From: Clostridia bacterium
GTDB lineage: Bacteria > Bacillota > Clostridia > Christensenellales > Aristaeellaceae
Reading direction: 5' to 3'
DNA length: 48,751 nucleotides
Assembly: GCA_017526525.1 (NCBI GenBank)
Contig: JAFXRG010000061.1
Location: 1 to 48,751 of the forward strand
Shown piece after piece: positions 1 through 6,958 of the stretch. How positions within the stretch are numbered: the stretch's first letter is position 1; every line of letters starts with the position of its first letter. The notes beneath the pieces were generated by a model that was not told where the DNA came from, did no database searches, and was given only the letters and a program-made list of their open reading frames with translations. A program made the translations under genes and the position numbers.

Positions 1-2
1 GC

Positions 3-215
3 GCCTGCCATTTTACAGACACCTGTACTACATGCCATGAAGACGGAACCACATCATCCAAACGTCTTGAGACGAAAAAGCTGATCGCAGAGCTGAAAAA
101 AGATAACCCGTCCATTGAAGCCAATATCTTCAACAGCATGGAAAATGTTGATCTGGGAGCTGTGATCGGTTATAAAAAAGATGGAGTCAGGCACAATTTT
201 CTGGAGAAATACTGA
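3..215 (+). CDS. C-terminal part of an unrecognised protein (5' end outside window)
   Basis: The reading frame is open from the first bases to a TGA at 213-215 and encodes about 70 residues. The visible part begins with a Cys/His cluster (ACHFTDTCTTCHEDG) and continues as a charged helical stretch ending in HNFLEKY. Four cysteines or histidines in close spacing could bind a metal, but I do not recognise the family. No start codon is visible, so this is the tail of a gene entering from the left, or itself a fragment, as the next feature is a relic. Confidence 0.5.
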   Translation, partial: ACHFTDTCTTCHEDGTTSSKRLETKKLIAELKKDNPSIEANIFNSMENVDLGAVIGYKKDGVRHNFLEKY

Positions 216-261
216 CACTACAAAATATGGCTGTTTATTGCTTTGTTCATGTTTTTTGCAG

Positions 262-381
262 AGTCCCGCCAAAGATTATTTCTGGCTGTACCTGGAGGCC
301 GCGGCAGTTTACCTGATCATCTGCTCGATCCTGACTGTGCTGCAGCACAGGGGCGAAAAAGCACTGGAGGCAAGACGATTG
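262..381 (+). pseudogene. C-terminal fragment of a polar amino-acid ABC transporter permease
   Basis: About 40 residues read as the end of a HisM/GlnP-type inner-membrane permease: the final hydrophobic helix (DYFWLYLEAAAVYLIICSIL) followed by a basic tail of the form EKxLEARR. This is where the family normally stops, but no start codon, no EAA loop and no earlier helices are present upstream. The frame runs on past the expected end to a stop near 429. I infer a decayed permease. The space between 216 and 490 holds nothing else that I can see. Confidence 0.5.
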
Positions 382-490
382 GTAATAATTATTTCAACGA
401 TATTCTGCGGGTCCAGTCTGAATTCCTGACGCCTGCGTCGGAAACGAACTGAAAATACCAGGCTGAGCAGGCAGCGGAGGTGGAAGGTTC

Positions 491-1126
491 ATGAAGCAGA
501 TCATTGCCTTTGGTGATTCAAATACCTGGGGACTGAATCCGGTGCTGAGGACCCGGTATCCGGAGAATGTCCGCTGGACGGGTTTGTTAAGAAAAAAACT
601 GAGCCGCAATGGATTTGAACTCGTTGAGGAAGGCCTTTGCGGCAGGACGACTGCTTTTGACGATCCGAACCGTCCCGGTTTAAAGGGGGAGGAAGCCGTT
701 TCCGGGATCCTTTCCAGGAATAGCCGATCCTTCGCTGCGATCATCATGCTGGGGACCAATGACTGCAAGGCTGTGTTTGACGCGACGGCGGAAGAGATCG
801 GCAAGGGGCTGGAAAGGTGCCTTGATCGGTTTGAATCAGAAATCAGTCCGGAACACATCCTTGTGATTGCTCCGGCCGCGCTGGGAAAGGACGTCTGGAA
901 ACCGGAAAAGGATCCGGCATTCAGCCGCAAGTCTGTCCGGGTATCTGCCGAACTGAAGACAGTGTATTCAAAAATCGCCGGAAAGAGGGGCCATCTCTTT
1001 CTGGCGGCAGAGGATTATGTCAGTCCATCCCGTTTTGATGACGAGCATATCAACGCGGAAGGACACAGTATTCTGGCAGAGGCGATTTACCGAACCCTGA
1101 CGGATTCTTTTCTTCAGACCGGCTGA
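491..1126 (+). CDS. SGNH/GDSL-family hydrolase (arylesterase-like)
   Basis: The 211-residue protein starts MKQIIAFGDSNTWG, which is block I of the SGNH hydrolases with the nucleophile Ser in GDSN. Block III is LGTNDCK (Asn of the oxyanion hole), and DEHINAEGH near residue 185 supplies the Asp and His of block V. It has no signal peptide, so it is probably a cytoplasmic esterase or deacylase on small acyl substrates. The start at 491 follows a GGAGGTGGAAGG ribosome site. The length fits the single-domain family. The physiological substrate cannot be told from sequence. Confidence 0.9.
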   Translation: MKQIIAFGDSNTWGLNPVLRTRYPENVRWTGLLRKKLSRNGFELVEEGLCGRTTAFDDPNRPGLKGEEAVSGILSRNSRSFAAIIMLGTNDCKAVFDATAEEIGKGLERCLDRFESEISPEHILVIAPAALGKDVWKPEKDPAFSRKSVRVSAELKTVYSKIAGKRGHLFLAAEDYVSPSRFDDEHINAEGHSILAEAIYRTLTDSFLQTG

Positions 1127-1193
1127 CGGTGATTAGCGCATGCATGGATGAAAGCGTCAAACAGCCTCTGATGGTCCGGATAATGGTCGCTGA

Positions 1194-1397
1194 GTGAAAA
1201 TGCATGGTATTATCCTGTCAGTATTCTGGGTATGTAAACAAAATGGCAGGGAGACAGACGGTGCTGGATTTCATGCATTACCGGAAGAAGATACTTTGTT
1301 TCTGAATGAAACGCAGGTGGAAGAGTTTATCGACAGACCGTATTATATTCTTGAAAACGGAAGGAAAACAGAAGTCTCTGTTACAGGTATCTGCTGA
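1194..1397 (+). CDS. Short hypothetical protein, probably the tail of a decayed gene
   Basis: The frame encodes at most 67 residues ending DRPYYILENGRKTEV... and its TGA overlaps the ATG of the next pseudogene (TGATG at 1395-1399). The C-terminal 40 residues look like real protein (regular acidic/hydrophobic pattern, FIDRPYYILENG), while the first 20 look like random translation. There is no convincing ribosome site. I read it as the 3' end of a gene whose front has been lost. The family is not recognised. Confidence 0.35.
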   Translation: MKMHGIILSVFWVCKQNGRETDGAGFHALPEEDTLFLNETQVEEFIDRPYYILENGRKTEVSVTGIC

Positions 1398-1760
1398 TGG
1401 GTATTCTGATATGCGGTCTCAATGGAACGGGAAAAAGCACTCTGGGGAGCATGCTGGCTGATCGGATGGGCTACGAGTTCGTGGATAATGAAGATCTTTT
1501 TTTTCCGAAGACAGATCCTTCGTACGTGTTTTCCAGCCCGAGAAGTGAAGAAGAAGTGATTTGGCGACAGGATCCTCCCGGGCGGTGACCTGTATGATAA
1601 AGAGAGCAAGTGGTTTTCGCTGACGGACAGCAGGCCGGAGACTTATGTCACAGACTGGCTTGATACGGTTGATTGCCCTGTGATCCGGATTGACGGGACA
1701 TTGCCGGTTGAGGAAAATGTGGATTATCTCGTGTCGGTATTGGCAGAGGAGGACAATTGA
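1397..1760 (+). pseudogene. P-loop nucleotide kinase with internal deletion and frameshift
   Basis: The 5' part gives an intact Walker A (MGILICGLNGTGKSTLG) and a shikimate-kinase-like segment with FVDNEDLFFPKTDP, then reaches SEEEVI. Its own frame then runs into a stop near 1588. In another frame the sequence resumes perfectly as FGDRILPGGDLYDKESKWF and continues to VSVLAEEDN with a TGA at 1758-1760. The join lies at about 1561. Judging by the family pattern, the lid and central region are missing, so this gene is dead. It is followed after one base by an intact P-loop kinase gene. Confidence 0.75.
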
Positions 1761-1761
1761 A

Positions 1762-2313
1762 ATGAAACTGGTATTTATCATAGGAGATGCAGCGGTCGGT
1801 AAAATGACAGTTGGTCAGGAACTGATGAAAATAACAGATCTCAGGCTCTTCCATAACCATATGACAATCGAGCCTGTTATAGAGATCTTTGGCAGATATG
1901 ATGGAAAGACGATTGCTGAAATGCGCGATCTGATCTTTAAGAACTTCGCTGCATCGGAGAACTACGGGATGATATTCACCCTGATGGTGGATTTTGACAT
2001 GCCTGAGGAATGGGAATACCTGGAGCATATCAAAAAGATCTTCGAACCTTACGGAACGGAGTTCTATTATGTTGAACTGATCGCACCCCAGGAGATCAGA
2101 CTTCAGCGGAATATTACAGAGAATCGCCTGAAGAACAAACCTTCCAAAAGGGATATTGAAACATCAAACCAGAGGCTGCTGAACGATGATGCCAATCACA
2201 GATGCGTAAGCCGTGAGGGTGAAATAACTTTTGACAATTATCTCAGAATCGAAAATTCTGATAAGGAACCGGAAACAGTTGCCAGAATGATCAGGGATGC
2301 CTTTGGGCTGTAG
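1762..2313 (+). CDS. P-loop NTPase/kinase-like protein
   Basis: The start at 1762 has an AGAGGAGG ribosome site at about 10 bases. The 183-residue protein opens MKLVFIIGDAAVGKMTVG, a Walker A in which Ser/Thr is preceded by KM rather than KS/KT (GxxAVGKMT). This variant is typical of a family of small AAA/shikimate-kinase-like proteins of unknown substrate. HNHMTIEP follows, then a lid-like basic region (RLQRNITENRLKNKPSKRD). It is probably a cytoplasmic phosphotransferase. The gene begins one base after the preceding pseudogene. Its last codons share a 16-base identity with the end of a Nudix stub at 5916-5931. Confidence 0.75.
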   Translation: MKLVFIIGDAAVGKMTVGQELMKITDLRLFHNHMTIEPVIEIFGRYDGKTIAEMRDLIFKNFAASENYGMIFTLMVDFDMPEEWEYLEHIKKIFEPYGTEFYYVELIAPQEIRLQRNITENRLKNKPSKRDIETSNQRLLNDDANHRCVSREGEITFDNYLRIENSDKEPETVARMIRDAFGL

Positions 2314-2339
2314 CAAAACTTGGGCTGTAACCGAAGAGA

Positions 2340-2565
2340 CGGTAATCTGAGCCAAGGCGAAGACCAATGGTTTTTCTTTAATATCATTACACACGGGTTT
2401 GTCAAAATCCATGACGAACGGAGCAGGGTGAATAATCCGGGTTTTGCCGTTTTTCAGGGTGCCCCAGTAGTATTTTCCGCTGCCGTCATTTTTGCGGGGT
2501 GGACAAAGCTGCTTTTTTACGTGGATGATACCGCGTTCAAAATCATACCGTTCCGGTATCCGGAT
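2340..2565 (-). pseudogene. Tyrosine recombinase (phage/ICE-type integrase) fragment
   Basis: Read on the minus strand, about 75 residues match the middle of Int-family recombinases: RYDFERGIIHVKKQL, then KYYWGTLKNGKTRIIHPAPF, the pattern in which a strand with T/SLKNGKTR.I.PAPFV follows the first catalytic Arg. The catalytic Arg region, the HxxR box and the Tyr are absent, and no start fits. It is a relic of a mobile element. It occupies the otherwise gene-free 2314-2650 stretch, inside a run of cassette-like accessory genes and stubs. Confidence 0.6.
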
Positions 2566-2654
2566 AAAGATTGATTCCCTGGAGAAAATGGAATAAAATG
2601 AAAGCAGTGAGAAGACGGTTTTCGGATGAATTCGGAATTTAAGGAGGTATGACT

Positions 2655-2747
2655 GTGAAAAAACATCTGGTATCATGGATCTGTCTGTGCCTTGTGCTCT
2701 TCCTGGCATGCCCGGCGGCGGTTGCTGAGGCGCAGAAGGATCAATGA
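2655..2747 (+). pseudogene. Orphan signal peptide, 30 codons (body of gene lost)
   Basis: After AAGGAGGT, a GTG (2655; an ATG lies six bases earlier in the same frame) opens a frame reading KKHLVSWICLCLVLFLACPAAVAEAQKDQ and then TGA. This is a complete export signal (basic start, hydrophobic core, AVAEA cleavage site or an FLAC lipobox) with no mature protein behind it. I infer the 5' end of a secreted-protein gene cut off by deletion. A functional short secreted peptide is less likely. Confidence 0.5.
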
Positions 2748-2782
2748 TTATTGAATTCAGACAGGCGACAATTGAAGATTGA
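2744..2782 (+). pseudogene. GNAT acetyltransferase N-terminal stub
   Basis: An ATG overlapping the preceding stop (CAATGATT) and preceded by AGAAGGA reads MIIEFRQATIED and then TGA. MI.FR.AT.ED is the typical opening of a GNAT-fold acetyltransferase. If the TGA were TGG the frame would run a few residues further, then stop again. It is a very short decayed 5' end and is listed because the same thing recurs at 8220. Confidence 0.35.
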
Positions 2783-2830
2783 CGGATTGTACGAACCGAA
2801 AAAAGATTCTGATACTGATTTACGGACTGA

Positions 2831-2855
2831 TTCCCAACGCAATTTGCGTTGGGAA
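2831..2855 (+). repeat. 25-bp near-perfect palindrome upstream of patatin gene
   Basis: Two 12-base arms (TTCCCAACGCAA and its exact reverse complement) flank one central T. There is no T-run immediately after, so it is a poor terminator. It sits 54 bases upstream of the patatin start and could be an operator or a recombination scar. Confidence 0.6.
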
Positions 2856-2908
2856 CTTTATGCAAAATAATGGAGAAATCCACGTGTCCTGACTACGGAG
2901 AACAGACG

Positions 2909-3766
2909 ATGAAAACAGCGCTCATCATGGAAGACGGGGCCATGCGCGGCATGTTCACCTGCGGAGTGATCGACGTGCTCATGCGGCACGGGATCACCTT
3001 TGACGGCGCGGCAGGAATCTCTGCCGGCGCTGTTTTCGGCTGCAACTTCAAGTCCGGACAGGTTGGCCGTCCGATTCGCTATAACAAGAAATACTGCTCT
3101 GATCCCCGCTATTGCAGCGTCCGATCACTGCTTCGAACCGGCGATCTGTATGGAGCGGATTTCTGCTATCGGGAACTCCCGGATGAACTGGACGTTTTCG
3201 ACCGCGAAGCTTTCCGAAACAATCCGCTTCAGTTCTATGTCGGAGCGACAGATGTTTCGACAGGCAAACCCGTCTATCACCTGTGCTCAGACGGCGGCTC
3301 AGAGGATATGCTTTGGTTCCGGGCTTCCGCATCCATGCCCATGGTTTCCAGACCGGTGCAAATCCATGATCAGCTGCTTCTGGACGGAGGAATTACGGAC
3401 GCTGTTCCATACGCCGTTATGGAAGGACAGGGTTACCGCCGCAATGTCATTGTCCTGACTCAACCGAAAGGCTACAGGAAGGGACCTGCGTCAGGCATGG
3501 CGATGATGAAAATCATGCTCCGGAAGTATCCCCGCATTACTGACGCCATGGCTGTCCGTCACCAGATGTATAACCATCAGATGGACGAAATTGACGGGCG
3601 TGAAGCTTCCGGGGAATCCCTTGTGATCCGGCCCCCGCAGTCCCTGCAGATCGGTCATACAGAAAAGAACCCGAATGAACTGGAAAGAGTCTACCAGATC
3701 GGTGTTCGCGAAGCCGAAAAGAGACTTGACGATATTCAGAGTTTCCTCGCCGGAGGTGAAACATAA
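2909..3766 (+). CDS. Patatin-like phospholipase
   Basis: The start at 2909 follows CGGAGAACAG. The 285-residue protein shows the bacterial patatin features: the Gly-rich oxyanion region (EDGAMRGMFTCGV), the nucleophile elbow GISAG (AAGISAGA, near residue 38) and the catalytic Asp in LLDGGITD (near residue 163). It is therefore a Ser-Asp dyad lipid acyl hydrolase, similar in length to the YjjU/RssA-type single-domain proteins. No signal peptide or membrane helix is seen, so cytoplasmic action is likely. The gene stands alone, with an HD-domain gene 51 bases downstream. Confidence 0.92.
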   Translation: MKTALIMEDGAMRGMFTCGVIDVLMRHGITFDGAAGISAGAVFGCNFKSGQVGRPIRYNKKYCSDPRYCSVRSLLRTGDLYGADFCYRELPDELDVFDREAFRNNPLQFYVGATDVSTGKPVYHLCSDGGSEDMLWFRASASMPMVSRPVQIHDQLLLDGGITDAVPYAVMEGQGYRRNVIVLTQPKGYRKGPASGMAMMKIMLRKYPRITDAMAVRHQMYNHQMDEIDGREASGESLVIRPPQSLQIGHTEKNPNELERVYQIGVREAEKRLDDIQSFLAGGET

Positions 3767-3817
3767 CTTGAAAGCCGGCATCATGACTAATATCAGTTAA
3801 AGAACAGGAGAAAAGCC

Positions 3818-4285
3818 ATGAGCAGAATAAAGGATTTACAGAGACAGGTTTTCAAAGTACTGACTGATACCGATGAGCCGATGAAAGCCATGGCTCATCT
3901 GCATGGTGTGTCCCTTGCTGCCGTGATGATTGCCAAGAAACGTGGACAGAACCCAGAGTTGGCAGCGATGTCCGGGCTTCTCCATGATCTGTGGGCATAC
4001 AAGTCCGGCTCCTATGATGATCACGCTCATCTCGGCGCTGACTATGCCCGGAAAGTGCTGGGGAAAATGGAGATTACCACATCTGATGAGACAGATATCA
4101 TCTGCGAAGCTATCTGGCATCATGATGATAAGGCCAATATAGACTGCGATTTCGCTGAGGTGCTGAAGGATGCGGATGTGATTGACCACTGCCTGACTGA
4201 CCCAACGAAGGAGATCAAGGAAAAAGAGCGTTCGAGATATAAGAAGCTATGCCTGGAATTCGGTCTGACGGAGGCGGTGGAATGA
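3818..4285 (+). CDS. HD-domain phosphohydrolase
   Basis: The 155-residue cytoplasmic protein has an HD-superfamily layout: His in MAHLHGVSL, then GLLHDLW (the HD doublet, near residue 57), HAHLGADYA, IWHHDD near residue 107 and DADVIDHCL. These residues form a metal-binding phosphohydrolase site, and the short length suggests a YqeK- or uncharacterised small HD type. The ribosome site is GGAGAAAAGCC. Its stop overlaps the start of the next gene (ATGA at 4282), so the two are translationally coupled. Confidence 0.85.
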   Translation: MSRIKDLQRQVFKVLTDTDEPMKAMAHLHGVSLAAVMIAKKRGQNPELAAMSGLLHDLWAYKSGSYDDHAHLGADYARKVLGKMEITTSDETDIICEAIWHHDDKANIDCDFAEVLKDADVIDHCLTDPTKEIKEKERSRYKKLCLEFGLTEAVE

Positions 4286-4677
4286 CCCGGCAGGAGCTGA
4301 TTAACTATATCTTCAACACATACAGTGTTGAGCCGGATTATCCTTTTCCGCGGGATGACGTAACCTGCGTGTTCCGGCATATTGATAACCGAAAGTGGTT
4401 CGGGATCGCTATGGTTATTCCATACAGAACACTTGGAATCAATCAGGACGGCGAAGTGGATGTATTGAACATCAAGTGCAATCCGATTATGATGGGTTCT
4501 CTGCGGGACAAGCCCGGTTTTCGTCCGGCGTACCACATGAACAAGGATAAGTGGATCACCATCCTGCTGGATGGTTCCGCGGAGCAGGAGGATATCACAG
4601 CGCTGCTGGCAATGAGCTATAGTATGACGGCCAGCAGGATCAGGAGGAAGACGAATCATGAAATCCATTCTGATTAA
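4282..4677 (+). CDS. MmcQ/YjbR family protein
   Basis: I place the start at 4282, overlapping the upstream stop and preceded by GGAGGCGG. An earlier in-frame ATG at 4249 lies inside the HD gene and lacks a site. The 131-residue protein carries the family pattern: DYPFPRDDVTCVFRH near the start, LNIKCNPIMMGSLRD, GFRPAYHMNKDKWITILLDGS and a C-terminal helix. The fold is that of CyaY-like DNA-binding proteins, but the cellular role is not established for most members. The last 20 bases overlap the next small gene. Confidence 0.85.
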   Translation: MTRQELINYIFNTYSVEPDYPFPRDDVTCVFRHIDNRKWFGIAMVIPYRTLGINQDGEVDVLNIKCNPIMMGSLRDKPGFRPAYHMNKDKWITILLDGSAEQEDITALLAMSYSMTASRIRRKTNHEIHSD

Positions 4678-4795
4678 AGACACAACCCGGGAAGAACGAA
4701 TCCGGATTGTACATCAGGCACTCTGGGACGCTTGCGGCATAGACTGTGATGATGGACTTAAGGAAATCCTGGAAGAAACACGCGAAATCAGATGA
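4658..4795 (+). CDS. Small 45-residue protein, unrecognised function
   Basis: The ATG at 4658 has a strong AGGAGGAAG site inside the previous gene. The product MKSILIKDTTREERIRIV... ends DDGLKEILEETREIR. The opening resembles a group of small clostridial proteins with the same first 15 residues and a Cys-rich tail. Here only two cysteines (CGIDC) remain and the tail is short, so it may be truncated. The good ribosome site and coupling to the MmcQ-like gene support real translation. Confidence 0.5.
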   Translation: MKSILIKDTTREERIRIVHQALWDACGIDCDDGLKEILEETREIR

Positions 4796-4810
4796 AGGAG
4801 GAAAACATCA

Positions 4811-5404
4811 ATGGATGCATTGGAAGCTCTCGTCACCAGAAGAAGCACCCGGAATTACAAGCCTGATCCTGTTGAACAGGAGAAGATTGACAAGATTCTG
4901 GAATCCGGCAGACAGGCTCCAAGCGGTGGCAATAATCAAACCAGCCATTTCTTTGTGATCAGAAATCGGGATGTGCTGGACAAACTGATTGTAATGACCG
5001 AAAAGGCTTTTGCTGTCATGGAAGTCACAGAGAATACCTACGCGAGCATGAAACACTCTATCAACGCATCGAAGAAAGGCGGATATGTGTTCTGCTATAA
5101 CGCGCCTGTCCTGATTGTCGTTGCGAACCGGAAAGACTATGGAAACAACGTAGCAGACTGTGCCTGCGCTATTGAAAACATGATGGTTGCCGCCAACGCA
5201 CTGGATCTGGGTAGTTGCTGGATCAATCAGCTGAAATGGCTGAACGAAGAACTGGAGATTGTAGAATATCTACGCAGCTTTGGCATGAAGGAAGACGAGC
5301 GGGTCTACGGAGCGGTGATCATCGGGTACCCCGCAACTGAATCCGGTTTGCCGAATCGGAATCTGATGGCTCTCAGAGGCAATAAAGTGACCTGGATTGA
5401 CTGA
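4811..5404 (+). CDS. Nitroreductase family protein (FMN-dependent)
   Basis: The 197-residue protein begins MDALEALVTRRSTRNYKPDPV, with the RRS.R.Y FMN-phosphate motif of nitroreductases, followed by ESGRQAPSGGNNQ (second FMN contact) and GSCWIN near residue 138. C-terminal residues include IIGYP. It should reduce small electrophilic substrates with NAD(P)H via bound FMN as a cytoplasmic dimer. Its start follows AAGGAGGAAAACATCA. Substrate preference cannot be inferred. Confidence 0.92.
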   Translation: MDALEALVTRRSTRNYKPDPVEQEKIDKILESGRQAPSGGNNQTSHFFVIRNRDVLDKLIVMTEKAFAVMEVTENTYASMKHSINASKKGGYVFCYNAPVLIVVANRKDYGNNVADCACAIENMMVAANALDLGSCWINQLKWLNEELEIVEYLRSFGMKEDERVYGAVIIGYPATESGLPNRNLMALRGNKVTWID

Positions 5405-5430
5405 AAAGTCAGTGCACGGAGGAGTTACTG

Positions 5431-5763
5431 ATGCAGATTGATACATTCTCGTTGGTTATCATCGTGGCTGTTGCCGGGAGCTTCCTTTACGCTGGATATA
5501 ACATCTGGCGGACAAAGAAGAACGGCATTGAAACAGATGCGTTTGTGACACGTATCGAAGAACGCGAATCGCATGATTCAGATGGCGTGACGAATTACGA
5601 TGACTATTATGTTCGCTACCAGAATCAGGAAGGCAGAACAATAGAAGCGACAATATCGAATCCGAAGAGGAAGGGCCTGGTACTTGGAGCACGTATCCGG
5701 ATTCGCTATTTACCGGAAAAGCCCAACTCTGTTGTATATATCGGATTAAAGAGCGAAGAATAA
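5431..5763 (+). CDS. DUF3592-type membrane protein
   Basis: The 110-residue protein has one N-terminal membrane helix (SLVIIVAVAGSFLYAGYNIW), then a small beta-rich domain with TDAFVTRIEER, DDYYVRYQNQEG and LGARIRIRYLPEKPNSVVYI. This is the DUF3592 layout: a signal-anchored domain with R(I/V)RYLPxxP. The role is unknown. The ribosome site is GGAGGAGTT, and it starts 26 bases after the nitroreductase stop. Confidence 0.8.
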   Translation: MQIDTFSLVIIVAVAGSFLYAGYNIWRTKKNGIETDAFVTRIEERESHDSDGVTNYDDYYVRYQNQEGRTIEATISNPKRKGLVLGARIRIRYLPEKPNSVVYIGLKSEE

Positions 5764-5786
5764 CGCATCAGGAAAGGCGCCTACAG

Positions 5787-5933
5787 ATGACTGAATACTT
5801 TGATATTGTAGATGAGACTGGACAGCCAACCGGAAAAATCATCAGATGGGACGATGTCCATCAGAAGGGAACGCTTCACCGTACGGCTCATGTATGGCTG
5901 GTGAGGAAACAGTCTGATGCCTTTGGGCTGTGA
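5787..5933 (+). pseudogene. Nudix hydrolase N-terminal stub
   Basis: The frame reads MTEYFDIVDETGQPTGKIIR... through HRTAHVWLVRK, the standard start of an IDI-like/Nudix protein (FDIVDE.G.PTG, then H.TAHVW). It then stops after QSDAFGL, before the Nudix box (GX5EX7REUXEEXGU). The last 16 bases before the stop are identical to the end of the P-loop kinase gene at 2296-2311, suggesting that the Nudix gene was cut and joined to foreign 3' sequence. AGGAAAGG precedes the start. Confidence 0.6.
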
Positions 5934-5969
5934 TTCTTTATTACTATTGCTAAGCTGAGGATTGATTTC

Positions 5970-6941
5970 ATGAAAGTGAATTTTGAAACAGAACGACTGA
6001 TTATCCGCCCGCTCGTTCCGGATGACGCTGAGGCGGCATTTCGCTGGTGCGGTGATCCGAATGTAAATACCTATATGATTTACCCGCTGTATCATCGGGC
6101 GGAGGATGTGCGAACCTGGCTGGAAAGCCGGGATGCGGATGATCCTGACAACTATGACGAAGGAATCTGCCTGAAAAGCACCGGAGAACTGATCGGCAGC
6201 GGCGGCATGCGATACGCTCCGGAACGCAATGCCTGGGAAATCGGATATAATCTTCGAGCGGATCAGTGGGGACACGGATACACCGGCGAATACCTGACCG
6301 CACTGCTGGATGTGATCCGGAAAGACCGTCCGGTGGAGGCCATTGACGGTATCTTTGCGGCTGAAAACAGCAAAAGCCGCCGGGTGATGGAAAAGCTCGG
6401 GATGGTATATATCCGGGATACCAGCTTCAGCAAGCTGGACGGCAGTCAGACATTCCCGGCGAAATACTATCGACGGAATCTCCCACAACCCGCAGAACAT
6501 TGCGGAGTCTGTGAACGGATCGAGATGACCAGGAACGGATCAAACCCGTATTTCGTCAAAGAACTGGAAACGGGTTATGTGGTGATCGGAGATCATCAGC
6601 GTTTTGAGGGATATACGCTTCTGCTGTGCAAGGAACACGCGACTGAGTTGAGCCAGCTGGCTCCGGATTTCCGGACGGCGTTTCTCCGGGACATGGCTAT
6701 GACGGCGGAAGCAGTTGAAAGGGCCTTCCGTCCGAACAAGGTGAACTATGAACTGCTCGGCGCAGGGAAAGGCCGTCATATGCACTGGCATATCTTTCCG
6801 CGCCGTAACGGCGATACACCGAAATCCGGGCCTGTCTGGCAGGTGCAGGACATGAACGATGACCGATATCTCCCGTCAGCGGAAAAGCTGGAAGAACTGA
6901 AATCGGCGTTGGGGAAAGAACTGGATCTGCTTTGCAAATAA
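5970..6941 (+). CDS. GNAT acetyltransferase-HIT domain fusion
   Basis: The 323-residue protein has two complete domains. Residues 1-170 are a RimJ/RimL-type N-acetyltransferase (FETERLIIRPL, NAWEIGYNLRADQWGHGYTGE as acetyl-CoA loop, SRRVMEKLGM). Residues 177-323 are a HIT-family nucleotide-binding domain with CGVC at the start and the triad HMHWHIFPR near residue 269. The reading frame is continuous across the junction (LPQPAEHCGVC). The first part should acetylate an amino group and the second should bind or hydrolyse a nucleotidyl bond. No direct coupling of the two activities is known to me. It overlaps nothing; the next gene starts 17 bases later. Confidence 0.88.
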   Translation: MKVNFETERLIIRPLVPDDAEAAFRWCGDPNVNTYMIYPLYHRAEDVRTWLESRDADDPDNYDEGICLKSTGELIGSGGMRYAPERNAWEIGYNLRADQWGHGYTGEYLTALLDVIRKDRPVEAIDGIFAAENSKSRRVMEKLGMVYIRDTSFSKLDGSQTFPAKYYRRNLPQPAEHCGVCERIEMTRNGSNPYFVKELETGYVVIGDHQRFEGYTLLLCKEHATELSQLAPDFRTAFLRDMAMTAEAVERAFRPNKVNYELLGAGKGRHMHWHIFPRRNGDTPKSGPVWQVQDMNDDRYLPSAEKLEELKSALGKELDLLCK

Positions 6942-6958
6942 CGAAGGAAATGGGAAAA

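Noticed and set aside
243-452. Separate small gene in the second frame of 243-452
   Set aside because: It overlaps the permease fragment in another frame, has Arg/Gly-rich shadow composition and no ribosome site.
2831-2855. Integron attC site
   Set aside because: The arms contain CCAAC and GTTGG, but the flanking bases do not match the RYYYAAC and GTTRRRY core sites, and the palindrome is too perfect for a folded attC. No integron integrase is seen; the nearby recombinase fragment is of the phage/ICE type.
2296-5931. Direct repeats of 16 bases as attachment sites of an excisable element
   Set aside because: The interval between the copies carries no intact integrase or mobility genes, and the repeats lie inside gene ends in the same frame, which fits recombination between coding ends better.
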